DNA from: Rothia uropygialis
GTDB lineage: Bacteria; Actinomycetota; Actinomycetes; Actinomycetales; Micrococcaceae
Length of the DNA: 64,000 nt
Reading direction: 5' to 3'
NCBI RefSeq assembly: GCF_004137765.1
Contig: NZ_NOIS01000003.1
Span: 310,001-374,000, forward strand
In this document: positions 34,442 to 42,771 of the stretch, piece after piece
How the letters are laid out: every line of letters begins with the position of its first letter
Numbering within the stretch: position 1 is the stretch's first letter
Position numbers and translations under genes: made by a program
The notes under the pieces: generated by a model
What the model saw: the letters and a program-made list of their open reading frames with translations, nothing else
Told to the model about the DNA's origin: nothing
Database searches by the model: none

Positions 34442-35038
34442 TTAGTCAATAAATCACTTGTCTGAGTGTGGGTCAAGTCACTCACAGCTCGATCCGGCGA
34501 GCCCTTAGGGGACGCACGCAAAACTCCATGCCACCAGTCCGGGCTGGCGGCGAGGCGAGGCTGGCGATCGCGTCCCGACGATAGGCGCCCCGGGTGTCCT
34601 CCGAGCTATGGGAAGCCAGCCAGGCCCCGAGCAGTGCTCCGTGACGAGTTGCGTTCGGTGCTGGCAGTTTTCTGGAGTCAACCTCACCCAACTCGAGCCT
34701 CCTGGGTCACGATGGTGTCCGAACCACTCACCGAAGATGGGATGCTCTGCATTGATCTGACCGGTTCTTCGGTGGAAGTCCACGGCAACCACACCAGCAC
34801 CCCTACCCCGCTACAGGGTATGGACGAGAACAACAGCTGCCCCGGCTCGGAGGAATCCGGCACTGACTAAGCACCAATACGGTTTCTCTCTGTCTGAGGC
34901 CGGGATGTTTGCCGCTTTCTCTAGATGGATGTTCTCCTGATCCTGGACGAATAATTGGATCGTCACGGAAGCACCGGAGGCTTAAGCTCGGCCAAATACC
35001 GAAGTTTAAGCGTCTGAGCCGCTAACCCAGGGACGTGG
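34442..35038. other. Island-junction intergenic region
   Basis: Apart from the integrase fragment at 34482-34691 no gene is supported. A plus-strand frame (34466-34870) has no recognisable domain. The region separates the catabolic cluster from the copper/SigK block and is a likely recombination junction. Confidence 0.45.
34482..34691 (-). pseudogene. Fragment of a tyrosine recombinase (integrase), N-terminal SAM-like domain
   Basis: The 69-codon frame contains NATRHGALLGAWLASHSSED followed by TRGAYRRDA, which follows the core-binding-domain pattern of phage-type integrases (helix, then S-x-x-T-R-x-A-Y-x-R-D). After RRDA the resemblance stops and the frame ends, so the catalytic domain with its Arg-His-Arg-Tyr residues is absent. 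No att site could be defined. Confidence 0.5.
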
Positions 35039-36751
35039 TCAGCTGATATGGACGGGCACGAGGACGATCGGCTGCTCGAATTCCGATACTCGGGCACTGA
35101 CCTGGACCTCCCAATCACCACTCGTCGGCAGAGTCATCTGCGCCGTGTATTTGCCTGTCCCGGAATCGAGCGTGGGCTTTGTGAGCAACGGACCGAGTTG
35201 ATGTTTAGGCAGCCGAGCAGAGACCTCGACGCCCTCGCCTGAGATCACATCGCCTTTATAAGTGAGTTGGAATGTGAAGGTGTTTGTTCCTGAGACACTC
35301 GGTTCTATCTTCCCGTCGACGATAAGCCCCTGGGATTCGGTATGGACATGTGCTTCGCCGGCCGCTACTTCGTGCCGAGTCTGGTCTTGATGTTGTTGAC
35401 CCGGGCTGGAGTTGGAGAGGAACCCGGTGACAGCGATCACCGCAACTAGCAGAGCGGCTTCGTAGCTGAGTGTTTGACGCAAGTGCCGCCATCGCTCATG
35501 CGATCGTGGTTCGGCAGCGATGGATGGGAGGATACGTTTGCGGTTCCACGCCGCCACGGCGATGGTCACTGCCACAATGATGAGTTTGATCAGCAGAGTG
35601 CGTCCGTAGCCTGTGGTAATGATGTCGTTGGGCTCGCTAAAAATGAGGAGAGCCATGAGCGTTCCACTCGCGGCCAATAGAACCACGCTGTATAGCGCAA
35701 ATCGGGAGAAGCGCTCCACTACCGCAAGCGCTGCATCAACGTCGCCTGTGGCACCTCGTCGGTACGGACTCATAGACCTGAGTGTCAGGACCAATCCGAG
35801 AACCCCGCCGATCCAGAAGGATCCGGCAAGCAGATGCCCGATGTCGGCGACACTCATGAGCCAGACCGGTTCCATCGTCTGGGAGTGTCCGACGAGCACC
35901 GGCGAGGCGACTGTGACAGCTGCGGCAATGACAGCTGCACGTTGCGATACTTTTGAGCGTCTTCGCCGGCAGAACAGAAGCAGCGCCAAGGACCCGGCCA
36001 GTAACGCGACGATCGCTAAGAGCATCGGTGCTGCCCGGACTCCTAAGCCCCATGAGGGCAGATCCGAAATCGAGGTCAGGGCCTGACCGGTAATGCGCAG
36101 GGCCGAAACGGGAATCAGCAGGAACGATGCCATCACGCCAAGGCTGATGCTCCAGCGTGCAACTCGGCGAGTCATCTGGTCAGGGCGAGCCGGTGATCGA
36201 CGGATCATCGTGTCAAAGAACAGCCATCCGGCAAAAATGAGCAGACCGAAGTACTGCATCACAGTCAGAATAGTGACCGCTGTTTCCGTCGACGTTGGTG
36301 TGGTGGCGGCATCGGGCGTCGTCGGTCCCGGGGTCGAGGCAGTTTCCTCGCCGATGTGGAAAGTCACCGCACCGCCGACGGGATGACCGTCTGCTGACAC
36401 AACGCGATAGTTGAGGGAATAGGTGCCATCGGGCAGATCCCGAGGAAGGTCGACAATGACCGAATGATCACGAGTCTGTGCCTCCAGGACCTGAGGGTCG
36501 CCGCTGCTGGGAAAGAGACGGATCGCGCCGTCGATGAGCTCGACGGGTTCGTCGAAGCGCAGTTCGCCCGTGGCCGGCGCCGTCTTGACGACCTGGTTCT
36601 CGGCGGGTGAGGTTTCGAGTAGAGCAGCATGGGCAGCCGCCGGACTCGTCGACGTTGACAGGGCCAATACACCCCCACAGAAGATCGCGATCAATGCGCG
36701 TATAAGCACTGCCCATGATCGCTGCCTGCTGCTCTGAACGTTCAAGCTCAT
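35039..36751 (-). CDS. Fused CopC-CopD copper protein
   Basis: A 570-residue protein. A signal peptide ends at PAAAHA. The following CopC beta-barrel begins AALLETSPAENQ and contains the copper-site segment SADGHPVGGAVTFHIG. About eight membrane helices of CopD (from VTILTVMQYFGLLIFAGWLF) and a C-terminal extracytoplasmic YtkA-like domain (TNTFTFQLTYKGDVISGEG) complete it. Such proteins bind or import copper at the membrane. It overlaps ycnI by 4 bases, forming a ycnI-copCD operon. Confidence 0.92.
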   Translation of the reverse strand: MSLNVQSSRQRSWAVLIRALIAIFCGGVLALSTSTSPAAAHAALLETSPAENQVVKTAPATGELRFDEPVELIDGAIRLFPSSGDPQVLEAQTRDHSVIVDLPRDLPDGTYSLNYRVVSADGHPVGGAVTFHIGEETASTPGPTTPDAATTPTSTETAVTILTVMQYFGLLIFAGWLFFDTMIRRSPARPDQMTRRVARWSISLGVMASFLLIPVSALRITGQALTSISDLPSWGLGVRAAPMLLAIVALLAGSLALLLFCRRRRSKVSQRAAVIAAAVTVASPVLVGHSQTMEPVWLMSVADIGHLLAGSFWIGGVLGLVLTLRSMSPYRRGATGDVDAALAVVERFSRFALYSVVLLAASGTLMALLIFSEPNDIITTGYGRTLLIKLIIVAVTIAVAAWNRKRILPSIAAEPRSHERWRHLRQTLSYEAALLVAVIAVTGFLSNSSPGQQHQDQTRHEVAAGEAHVHTESQGLIVDGKIEPSVSGTNTFTFQLTYKGDVISGEGVEVSARLPKHQLGPLLTKPTLDSGTGKYTAQMTLPTSGDWEVQVSARVSEFEQPIVLVPVHIS

Positions 36752-37470
36752 GCCTTCTTGCGGCGCCTGGCCACAGCGAAGATCGCGACGACCAGTCCCA
36801 GTGACCCGATGACCAGCGAAGTGATCGCCAAAGGATTCTGCGCGTCACTGTCGTCTGTGGGCGAGTCCGCCTCACCCGCTGGGTCATCAGCGCCAGTCGC
36901 GGTGACCTTTATCTGTGGAGAAGGCAACTCGAGCTCATCTGCGTCCTGGCCTTTTGCAGGAATTTGAACCCAGGCGGATTCGCCATTCTCGCAAGTCTGT
37001 ACCGTGGGAAAGTTCAGTGTTTTTCCAGCCGCATTGTCAGGAAGTTTCGCTGAGAGCTCGAACGTGTCACGCTGGCCGTCAGGCAACGGGGTATTAGCCT
37101 TGTAGACAACTTCGGAGGCTCGTTCGGTTACTTCGTTGCCGTCGCTGTCGTTGATCGGAGTATCGAGCTTCTCGTTCTTCACCTCGACTGAATAGAAGGG
37201 GTTACGGGTGGGCGTAACCGCATCAATGCCCTGTGGCATCTGAATGGCCACCTTATTTGTAGCCGCGCCATCGCAACCGTGCGGAACGCTGAACGTCAAC
37301 ACCGAGTACGCGCCAGCCTCAGTGGTGTCCGGAGTCACCGTCACGTGTGCATTCGCTGCACTTGCCCCACCGAAGGTGAGCGCAAGGGCCCCGGTTGCTG
37401 CCGCTGACATCATCACCAGCGGTCTTTTGCCTCGTGAGCGCATCAACTTCTTTTTGTTGTTTGCCGTCAT
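36748..37470 (-). CDS. YcnI family copper-binding membrane protein
   Basis: A 240-residue DUF1775 protein. A signal peptide ends at ANA, leaving an N-terminal histidine (HVTVTPDTTEAGAY). The conserved tryptophan appears in SAWVQIP; in YcnI the N-terminal His and a Trp region form the copper site. A C-terminal helix (ITSLVIGSLGLVVAIFAVA) with RRRKK tail anchors it. A stretch rich in Asp and Ser precedes the anchor. AAGGAGAAG stands before ATG 37470. It is the first gene of the unit with copCD. Confidence 0.92.
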   Translation of the reverse strand: MTANNKKKLMRSRGKRPLVMMSAAATGALALTFGGASAANAHVTVTPDTTEAGAYSVLTFSVPHGCDGAATNKVAIQMPQGIDAVTPTRNPFYSVEVKNEKLDTPINDSDGNEVTERASEVVYKANTPLPDGQRDTFELSAKLPDNAAGKTLNFPTVQTCENGESAWVQIPAKGQDADELELPSPQIKVTATGADDPAGEADSPTDDSDAQNPLAITSLVIGSLGLVVAIFAVARRRKKA

Positions 37471-37634
37471 TGTTCTTCTCCTTCATCTCTTTGCTTTCCC
37501 CGCTTCGGAGCAAGCTTGTCTCCCTCCAACAGGCTCGATACTTCCGCTGGCTTTAAGCGCCGAGATTTCGAAGGGTCGACTCAAACAGGCCAGGACCGTG
37601 GCAGGCTGAACACCAACACCTTGAACCTGCGCGT

Positions 37635-38462
37635 CTAGATTTCGGCGGCCATCATCACATCACTAGTCGGAGCTTCAGAGCCTCCCTCAGGTTCAACCGT
37701 CACCGCCACGGCTTCGGCATCGCGAACATCGCCACTCAGCCACACACTGGACTCGCCACCGTCGAAGGTCTTATCCGGGACGGGAGCCCCGTCTTTCATC
37801 AGCCAGAGCTGATACTGCTTACCTTCTCCTGGATCGGTGAAATTCGAACCAACAAACATTGCGGCGGTTCGTTGCCGGGAAGCAACCACCGTCGCGGAGG
37901 CCCCATCCTTGCTCACGTGTTTGACGGCCACATCCGGGGCGGTCAAAAGATCATCCTGACGTTGCTGCTGTTGTTGCTGTTGCTGTTGCTGTTGGTCTGC
38001 GGTCACTTGCTGGCTGTCCTCCCCGGCCTGATGGCCTAGGCTCCAACCTCCCAACGCCAGACCAGGCACCAGGATGACCGCGGCCGCGGCAAGAAGCCAA
38101 CGGCTACGGCCAGTCCTGGCCGTCTCGAGCGGATATACCCTGGCCTGGGAACCGGAGTCGGGTTCGGCAGCCGTTTGGCCCGTCGGCACCCGCCCGTTAT
38201 CGGTGCCCCGGTGCGATTCGCGGGCAACCGCGCCGAGCACTTGGGCTTTCAGCTCTGCCGGTGGTTCAACCGCAACGGCTTCGGCAAGCCCCGCGGCGGT
38301 CGCACGGAAAGAGGCAACCTCTTCCTGACACCGAGAGCAAGTGGCCAAGTGCGCTTCAAACCCACGTGCCTCTTCTGTATCGAGGGCGTCAACAGCATAA
38401 AGTGCAGCGTCCGAATGGACGTCGCCGCCCTGATCACGCCCCTCTGCACTGTTATCTACCAC
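37635..38462 (-). CDS. Membrane-bound anti-sigma factor, RskA type
   Basis: A 275-residue protein. The N-terminal cytoplasmic domain has the zinc-type motif HLATCSRC. One membrane helix (WLLAAAAVILVPGLALGG, about residues 122-140) leads to an extracytoplasmic anti-sigma-K domain (VASRQRTAAMFVGSNF, KQYQLWLMKDGAPVPD). Just after the membrane is a run of 11 glutamines encoded by mixed CAA/CAG (37962-37994), a length that may vary between strains. Its start overlaps the sigma gene by 7 bases. It is expected to hold SigK at the membrane until cleaved. Confidence 0.92.
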   Translation of the reverse strand: MVDNSAEGRDQGGDVHSDAALYAVDALDTEEARGFEAHLATCSRCQEEVASFRATAAGLAEAVAVEPPAELKAQVLGAVARESHRGTDNGRVPTGQTAAEPDSGSQARVYPLETARTGRSRWLLAAAAVILVPGLALGGWSLGHQAGEDSQQVTADQQQQQQQQQQQRQDDLLTAPDVAVKHVSKDGASATVVASRQRTAAMFVGSNFTDPGEGKQYQLWLMKDGAPVPDKTFDGGESSVWLSGDVRDAEAVAVTVEPEGGSEAPTSDVMMAAEI

Positions 38463-39073
38463 TGTTCCCCCAATACCGTCCGAAGACTGACCAACCCGTG
38501 CCTGATCCTAGATTTCGCCGTGCCCAGAGGGATTTTCAAATGCTCGGCCACCTGCTGGTGGCTCAACCCTTGGAAATACACCAGATTCAAAGCTTGCCTC
38601 TGAACCTCACTGAGCTGGGCCAAACCCGTCTGGACGTCGTCGCTATCCAAAGCGCTCTCGACGCCTTCCCACGTCTGATCTGCAGGACCCGCCTCCCTTT
38701 CATGAGCGTTGTAGTACGCCTCACGGTCACGACGACGTCTGCTGGTCCGGATCAGGTCCACGGCCCGACGATGGGCCATGGTGCACAGCCAGGCTTTAGT
38801 CGTTCCCCGTGCGGGATCGAACTTCTCCGCCTGCTGCCATGCCATGAGATAAACCTCTTGAACGATCTCGGCGGCAAGATCCCTGGAGCGCAGCAATCGA
38901 ATCACGACACCATAAACCACCCTCACGGTGGCATCGTAAAGCTGGGCAAAAGCGGATTCATCACCCTTCGCACTACGGGCAAGCATTTCTATCCGAGCAG
39001 CCTCATCCGCATCGGTAACGACTCTTCGCGATGCCCCATCACGACCCCCGGGGGTAGCTGAGGTAGAACTCAC
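38456..39073 (-). CDS. sigK: ECF RNA polymerase sigma factor SigK
   Basis: A 205-residue group 4 sigma factor. Region 2 is FAQLYDATVRVVYGVVIRLL with LAAEIVQEVYLMAWQQAEKF; region 4 is LSEVQRQALNLVYFQGLSHQ followed by QVAEHLKIPLGTAKSRIRHG. The gene is followed by an RskA-type anti-sigma factor with overlapping codons, the standard SigK arrangement of actinobacteria. A SigK-type motif lies 127-153 bases upstream (39200-39226), predicting autoregulation. Confidence 0.93.
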   Translation of the reverse strand: MSSTSATPGGRDGASRRVVTDADEAARIEMLARSAKGDESAFAQLYDATVRVVYGVVIRLLRSRDLAAEIVQEVYLMAWQQAEKFDPARGTTKAWLCTMAHRRAVDLIRTSRRRRDREAYYNAHEREAGPADQTWEGVESALDSDDVQTGLAQLSEVQRQALNLVYFQGLSHQQVAEHLKIPLGTAKSRIRHGLVSLRTVLGEQW

Positions 39074-39199
39074 ATGATCTCGCTAACTTCTCCTGCCGTC
39101 GCGTCCTCGCGTTACGGCATCGCTCACCCCTTGCGGGCAGGCCTTTTTATGGACTATGCCACAGATCCTCTGAACAGACCCAGTGAAAATGTAGCTTGT

Positions 39200-39226
39200 A
39201 TTCGCCACCGGACCGTCTACGGATGG
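39200..39226 (-). promoter_or_regulatory. SigK-type promoter of sigK
   Basis: On the minus strand CCATCC (39226-39221) is followed after 15 bases by GCGAAT (39205-39200). This is close to the mycobacterial SigK consensus CCATCC...CCGAAT. The start would lie near 39192, giving a leader of about 120 bases. Confidence 0.6.
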
Positions 39227-39325
39227 GTAACCTCTTCCCACAGTTTTTGAGCCTGTCCAGACTCCTCAGCTCAGTACGAACAACACCGCACCGCATTAAA
39301 TGCACAAAAAAAGTTGAGTTTGTAT

Positions 39326-39352
39326 TCATCCACACACCCTGTGGTGTCGAAC
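39326..39352 (+). promoter_or_regulatory. SigK-type promoter of the CHRD-sortase operon
   Basis: TCATCC (39326-39331) is followed after 15 bases by TCGAAC (39347-39352), the same spacing as in the divergent sigK promoter. Transcription would start near 39359, about 53 bases before the CHRD start codon. The rest of the 338-base gap (39074-39411) holds nothing else recognised. Confidence 0.55.
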
Positions 39353-39411
39353 CTCATACATACGCCCCAAGAATTTGAGGCGGTCAAGCACCACCTATTG
39401 AGGAGACCACC

Positions 39412-40224
39412 ATGCGACACTCAACACTTCTGACCATCCCCGCCCTGGCCCTGGCAACCCTGGCCCTATCGGCTGCGCCGGCTTCCGCCCACGAAGGCCA
39501 CGCCCAGGAATCAACCACCACCTCCACTGACGAAGGCTCGTGGACGACCATGGCCCACCTGGACAGTCTCAACAACTCCGGGACCACCGGTGATGCCACA
39601 GTCAAGGTCGACGGAAACAAAGCCACCGTGAGCATGAACGTCCAAGGCGCTGCCGAGACCTTCCAGAACGGTCCCTTCCCCCACGCCCAGCACATCCACA
39701 TCGGAGCCGCCGGAACCTGCCCGGGCCCAGAGCTGGACCAGAACGGTGACGGCGCCGTCAGCACCCCGGAAGCACATCCCGCCTACGGAATGATTGCCTC
39801 GTCCCTGACGACCTCCGGTGATACCAGTCCGGATTCGGGCCTGGCCGTGGAACGGTTCCCCGGCGGTAGCTCCTACACCTACGAACGGACCATCGACATC
39901 GACGATGCGACCAAGCAGGCACTGAAGGACGGGACCGCGGTCATGGTCGTTCACGGTGTGGACCCGACGAACCTGAGCCAGACGGCCCAGCAGGAAATGA
40001 GCCCGCTGGATGACTCGTTGCCGTTGGCAGCAACCCTGCCGGCCGCCTGCGGAACCCTGAACGCCTCGCAAATGGGTGAAGTTCCCGATGGTGGTGCCGA
40101 TACCGGCGTCGCGCAGAAGACCGATCCTGCCTCCACCGCCATCGAGGTTGGTGCCGGTGCTGCCGGACTGGTCGCACTCGGTGGCGGGGCCGTCTACCTG
40201 CACCGCCGCAACCAGCGAGCCTAG
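39412..40224 (+). CDS. Secreted CHRD-domain protein with a C-terminal wall/membrane anchor
   Basis: A 270-residue exported protein. Signal peptide residues 1-25 end at PASA, leaving a histidine-containing N-terminus (HEGHAQES). The CHRD domain covers about 40-210 (GDATVKVDGNKATVSMNVQG, HAQHIHIGAAG). Near the C-terminus VPDGGADTG (224-232) is followed by a hydrophobic helix (VGAGAAGLVALGGGAVYL) and HRRNQRA. That is the layout of a sortase-sorted protein with a non-standard motif, and a class F sortase gene follows 20 bases later. A good ribosome site (GAGGAGA) is present. Confidence 0.85.
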   Translation: MRHSTLLTIPALALATLALSAAPASAHEGHAQESTTTSTDEGSWTTMAHLDSLNNSGTTGDATVKVDGNKATVSMNVQGAAETFQNGPFPHAQHIHIGAAGTCPGPELDQNGDGAVSTPEAHPAYGMIASSLTTSGDTSPDSGLAVERFPGGSSYTYERTIDIDDATKQALKDGTAVMVVHGVDPTNLSQTAQQEMSPLDDSLPLAATLPAACGTLNASQMGEVPDGGADTGVAQKTDPASTAIEVGAGAAGLVALGGGAVYLHRRNQRA

Positions 40225-40244
40225 AAACAGTCTCTAGGCTCATC

Positions 40245-40949
40245 ATGGTTGACTTATCACGCAGCAACCGCGGATTCCTCAGGGTCTCCGCGGTTGCCGC
40301 TGTCCTGCTGGTAACAGCCTGCACCCCAGACCCCGACCAAGGAACACCCCCACCCGAACCATCCGGTACTACGCCAACGACATCGCAGTCCCCAAGCAGC
40401 GATCCCTCGACATCTAGTCCGGAACCGACGCGCAACGACCCGGCCGCCACCGACACGGCAGGCACCAAGGCCCAAGACAGTACAGTCCCGGTGTTGAAGG
40501 CATCGCGGCCGAGTTCATTGCGCATCCCCTCGATCGGGGTCGATACCATCCCTCTGAGTCTCGGCCTGAATAAAGACCACCATCTTCAGGTACCCCCGGG
40601 CGATCCCGGATCCCCGGCAGGCTGGTATAACCAATCACCGACCCCAGGGGAACGCGGCCCGTCCGTATTCCTCGGCCACGTCAACGACACCGCCGGCGGA
40701 GACGGAGTCTTCGCCGACCTTCGCTCGTTAAAACCCGGAGACCAGGTCACCGTGGCTCGTCAAGATGGTTCCGAAGCCCGGTTCACGGTCACAAAGGCCA
40801 AGGCGTATCCGAAGGATCGCTTCCCGACCGCTGAAGTCTACGGCCACACCAACGACGCTCAGCTGCGTCTGATCACCTGCGACGGGTACGACGACTCGTC
40901 CGGGCTTTTCGACGACAACTACGTCGTCTACGCCACCCTGAGCACCTAA
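40245..40949 (+). CDS. Class F sortase (lipoprotein)
   Basis: A 234-residue transpeptidase-fold protein. A lipobox LVTAC gives lipidated C26, and a Ser/Thr/Pro-rich linker of about 60 residues leads to the sortase domain (SSLRIPSIGVDTIPLSLGLN). Catalytic H145 (LGHVND) and C212 (LITCDGYDDSSG) are present. The arginine usually found shortly after the cysteine in class F enzymes (FDRxTG-like) is replaced here by Asp. It probably anchors the CHRD protein encoded just upstream. Confidence 0.88.
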   Translation: MVDLSRSNRGFLRVSAVAAVLLVTACTPDPDQGTPPPEPSGTTPTTSQSPSSDPSTSSPEPTRNDPAATDTAGTKAQDSTVPVLKASRPSSLRIPSIGVDTIPLSLGLNKDHHLQVPPGDPGSPAGWYNQSPTPGERGPSVFLGHVNDTAGGDGVFADLRSLKPGDQVTVARQDGSEARFTVTKAKAYPKDRFPTAEVYGHTNDAQLRLITCDGYDDSSGLFDDNYVVYATLST

Positions 40950-41020
40950 AACAATACGCCCCAGAGCCAGGGACCACAGGACCGCGGTCGGCCTCCTCGA
41001 ACAAGCCTTCACCCCGCAAT

Positions 41021-41437
41021 GTGGAGATGATTTGCTTGTATGCACTGGAAAGCCTCGGGGATTCCGACCACGTTCACGCAAACCGGATGTTATGTCGCAC
41101 CAATTCCGGGTTGTCCGGAATCTTCGTTGACTACTTCACCCCGAAGACCCATGACGTGCTGTTGGCTGCGTGTCGTTTCCAGTGGAACCGGATCAGCGTC
41201 TCGGTCTTCGGGGCCATGTTCCAACTCGTGAAGTCGAAGGAAGCTCGCCGGGCTGCTGGGGAGCACTACACTTCCGAGGCGAACATCCTCAAAACCATCG
41301 GACCGCTGTTCTTGGACGAGTACCAGGACCGGGCCGATCGGCTGATTCGGAACAAGTCCACCCGCGCCAAAGACTTCGACGCCGTCCACAGTCGGTGGCA
41401 CATACTGCTACACGCGAGGTGTCTACGACACTCATGA
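41021..41437 (+). pseudogene. Fragment of an MmeI-like (type IIL) restriction-modification enzyme
   Basis: The frame contains LLAACRFQWNRISVSVFGAM followed by FQLVKSKEARRAAGEHYTSE and ANILKTIGPLFLDEYQDRAD. This is the stretch joining the helical spacer to the methyltransferase domain of MmeI-type single-chain enzymes, where ACRFDWSxISPAIFGxMFQ and GAHYTSExNILK are typical. Only about 80 residues of an enzyme of around 900 remain; the nuclease, SAM-binding and recognition parts are gone. Confidence 0.7.
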
Positions 41438-42143
41438 TGGCCATAGCACCTTCGAGTTCCCTGATCCGCTGCTGGAATCCGGTGCTGACGCGGAAGAACT
41501 ACAGCGTATTCCTTGTGCGGCCTTGACCAAGCTAGCTAGGACCATGCACGGTGTCTTACCCAACATTCCCTTGTCTCTGAAAAAGGCCGGCTTAACCATT
41601 GTTGAGGAGCCGTGAGATTGATAGATATTTTCATCATGAACCAACCTCACGGACAGCCGGGAGGACGTCCTCTCCGAGTGATGTTTATTCAGGTTCCCGG
41701 AAAACGGTGACTCGGCCTGAATCCCACGCAACAATCCGCCTACCCAACCGCTGCTAGCATATGTCGGAAAATAGAGAATCAGAGCCAACGGTCGATCCTG
41801 CACCAGGTGAATCTCCGGAGTGGACAACTTCTGCCGTGCCGCGAAAATTCGCAGATTATCCGGAACCTGGAACCGCGCAAAATCCGACGCATGTTCTATA
41901 CGTGAAAGTTCGCCGAAATCCGTGAATTATGCTAATTCCTGAGCGGCGACCTGCTACCCATATCATCGCTGCAGCGGATTCAACCCCATCAATCCGAGTC
42001 CGAGACAACCGGTTTCAAGGCAAACGCGGAAAACGATAAGGCCCAGCCCATACTCAACTTTTGTTCACTTGTCATTGAGGTGCGATCTTCCCTAGGGTGA
42101 GGCCCACGACATGTCACCCACATCACTTAGCAAAGGAGTAGTT
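41438..42143. other. Gene-poor stretch downstream of the RM remnant
   Basis: No supported gene. Frames on either strand (for example minus 41432-41827) have no recognisable content, and the base composition falls towards AT. It probably contains scrambled remains of mobile DNA. The last 80 bases hold the promoter and the AAAGGAG site of the exported protein at 42144. Confidence 0.45.
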
Positions 42144-42482
42144 ATGAAGGGCATGATCAGAAAAACGCTCACCACAGGATTCGCCGCAGCGGCTTTGGTC
42201 GTGGGAACCACCGCGATTTCTGCCCCCGCCTACGCAGACGATGGTGGGGTGCCGTGTACGACCAACCACGACGGCGGAATCGGCTACGCCAATTGCACAC
42301 AGCCAAATAACCCAGCGATCTACGGGACTTTTAACGCCAGATACCAGTGCGCTGGACAGGAGGGCCACTCCTTTACGACCAAGGACCACATTGCTGATGG
42401 AAAGCACCCCATCCGCATGGAGTGCGCTCCTCATTCGGCCGTTGTTTCAGTTTCATCTCAGTACACACCGGTAGGCGGCTAG
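42144..42482 (+). CDS. Small secreted cysteine-containing protein of unknown function
   Basis: A 112-residue precursor starting at ATG 42144 behind AAAGGAGTAG. The signal peptide (KTLTTGFAAAALVVGTTAIS, cut after APAYA) leaves about 80 residues with four cysteines (VPCTTN, ANCTQP, YQCAGQ, MECAPH), probably two disulfides. No family is recognised. It has its own hairpin terminator. The location at the right edge of the copper/SigK block may be incidental. Confidence 0.75.
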   Translation: MKGMIRKTLTTGFAAAALVVGTTAISAPAYADDGGVPCTTNHDGGIGYANCTQPNNPAIYGTFNARYQCAGQEGHSFTTKDHIADGKHPIRMECAPHSAVVSVSSQYTPVGG

Positions 42483-42499
42483 TGCTGCTGGTTGGACAC

Positions 42500-42546
42500 A
42501 CGTCAGCGCCAACAGAACACCTATCGGCCTCTGTTGGCGCTGACGT
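42500..42546. terminator. 16-bp perfect hairpin after the small secreted protein
   Basis: ACGTCAGCGCCAACAG (42500-42515) pairs exactly with 42531-42546. No T-run follows, but strength and position directly behind the gene suggest a terminator. The remaining bases to 42771 hold nothing recognised. Confidence 0.65.
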
Positions 42547-42771
42547 CTAAAGGTCCATGTAGAAGTATCGCGTCTCGATAGTGCCACTTCGACCTCGGGT
42601 GCACGGCCGTGTGCGTTGGCGGCTGCTGCTCAACCAAAGGCTAAGGCACCGGCCAGCGTGGCAACGGTGCAGAATTTCGCGGACTTTTTCACGGCGCGTT
42701 CCTGAGTGTGACTGGAAAGCTGACGCAAAGCCAGCACGCCGATCACGCAGAGGTCACGAGGTCTCAGGCAA

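Noticed and set aside
34466-34870. 134-codon plus-strand frame opposite the integrase fragment
   Set aside because: No recognisable domain; the minus-strand reading has the better protein signature.
41432-41827. 131-codon minus-strand frame downstream of the RM remnant
   Set aside because: Low-quality sequence, no family and no ribosome site.
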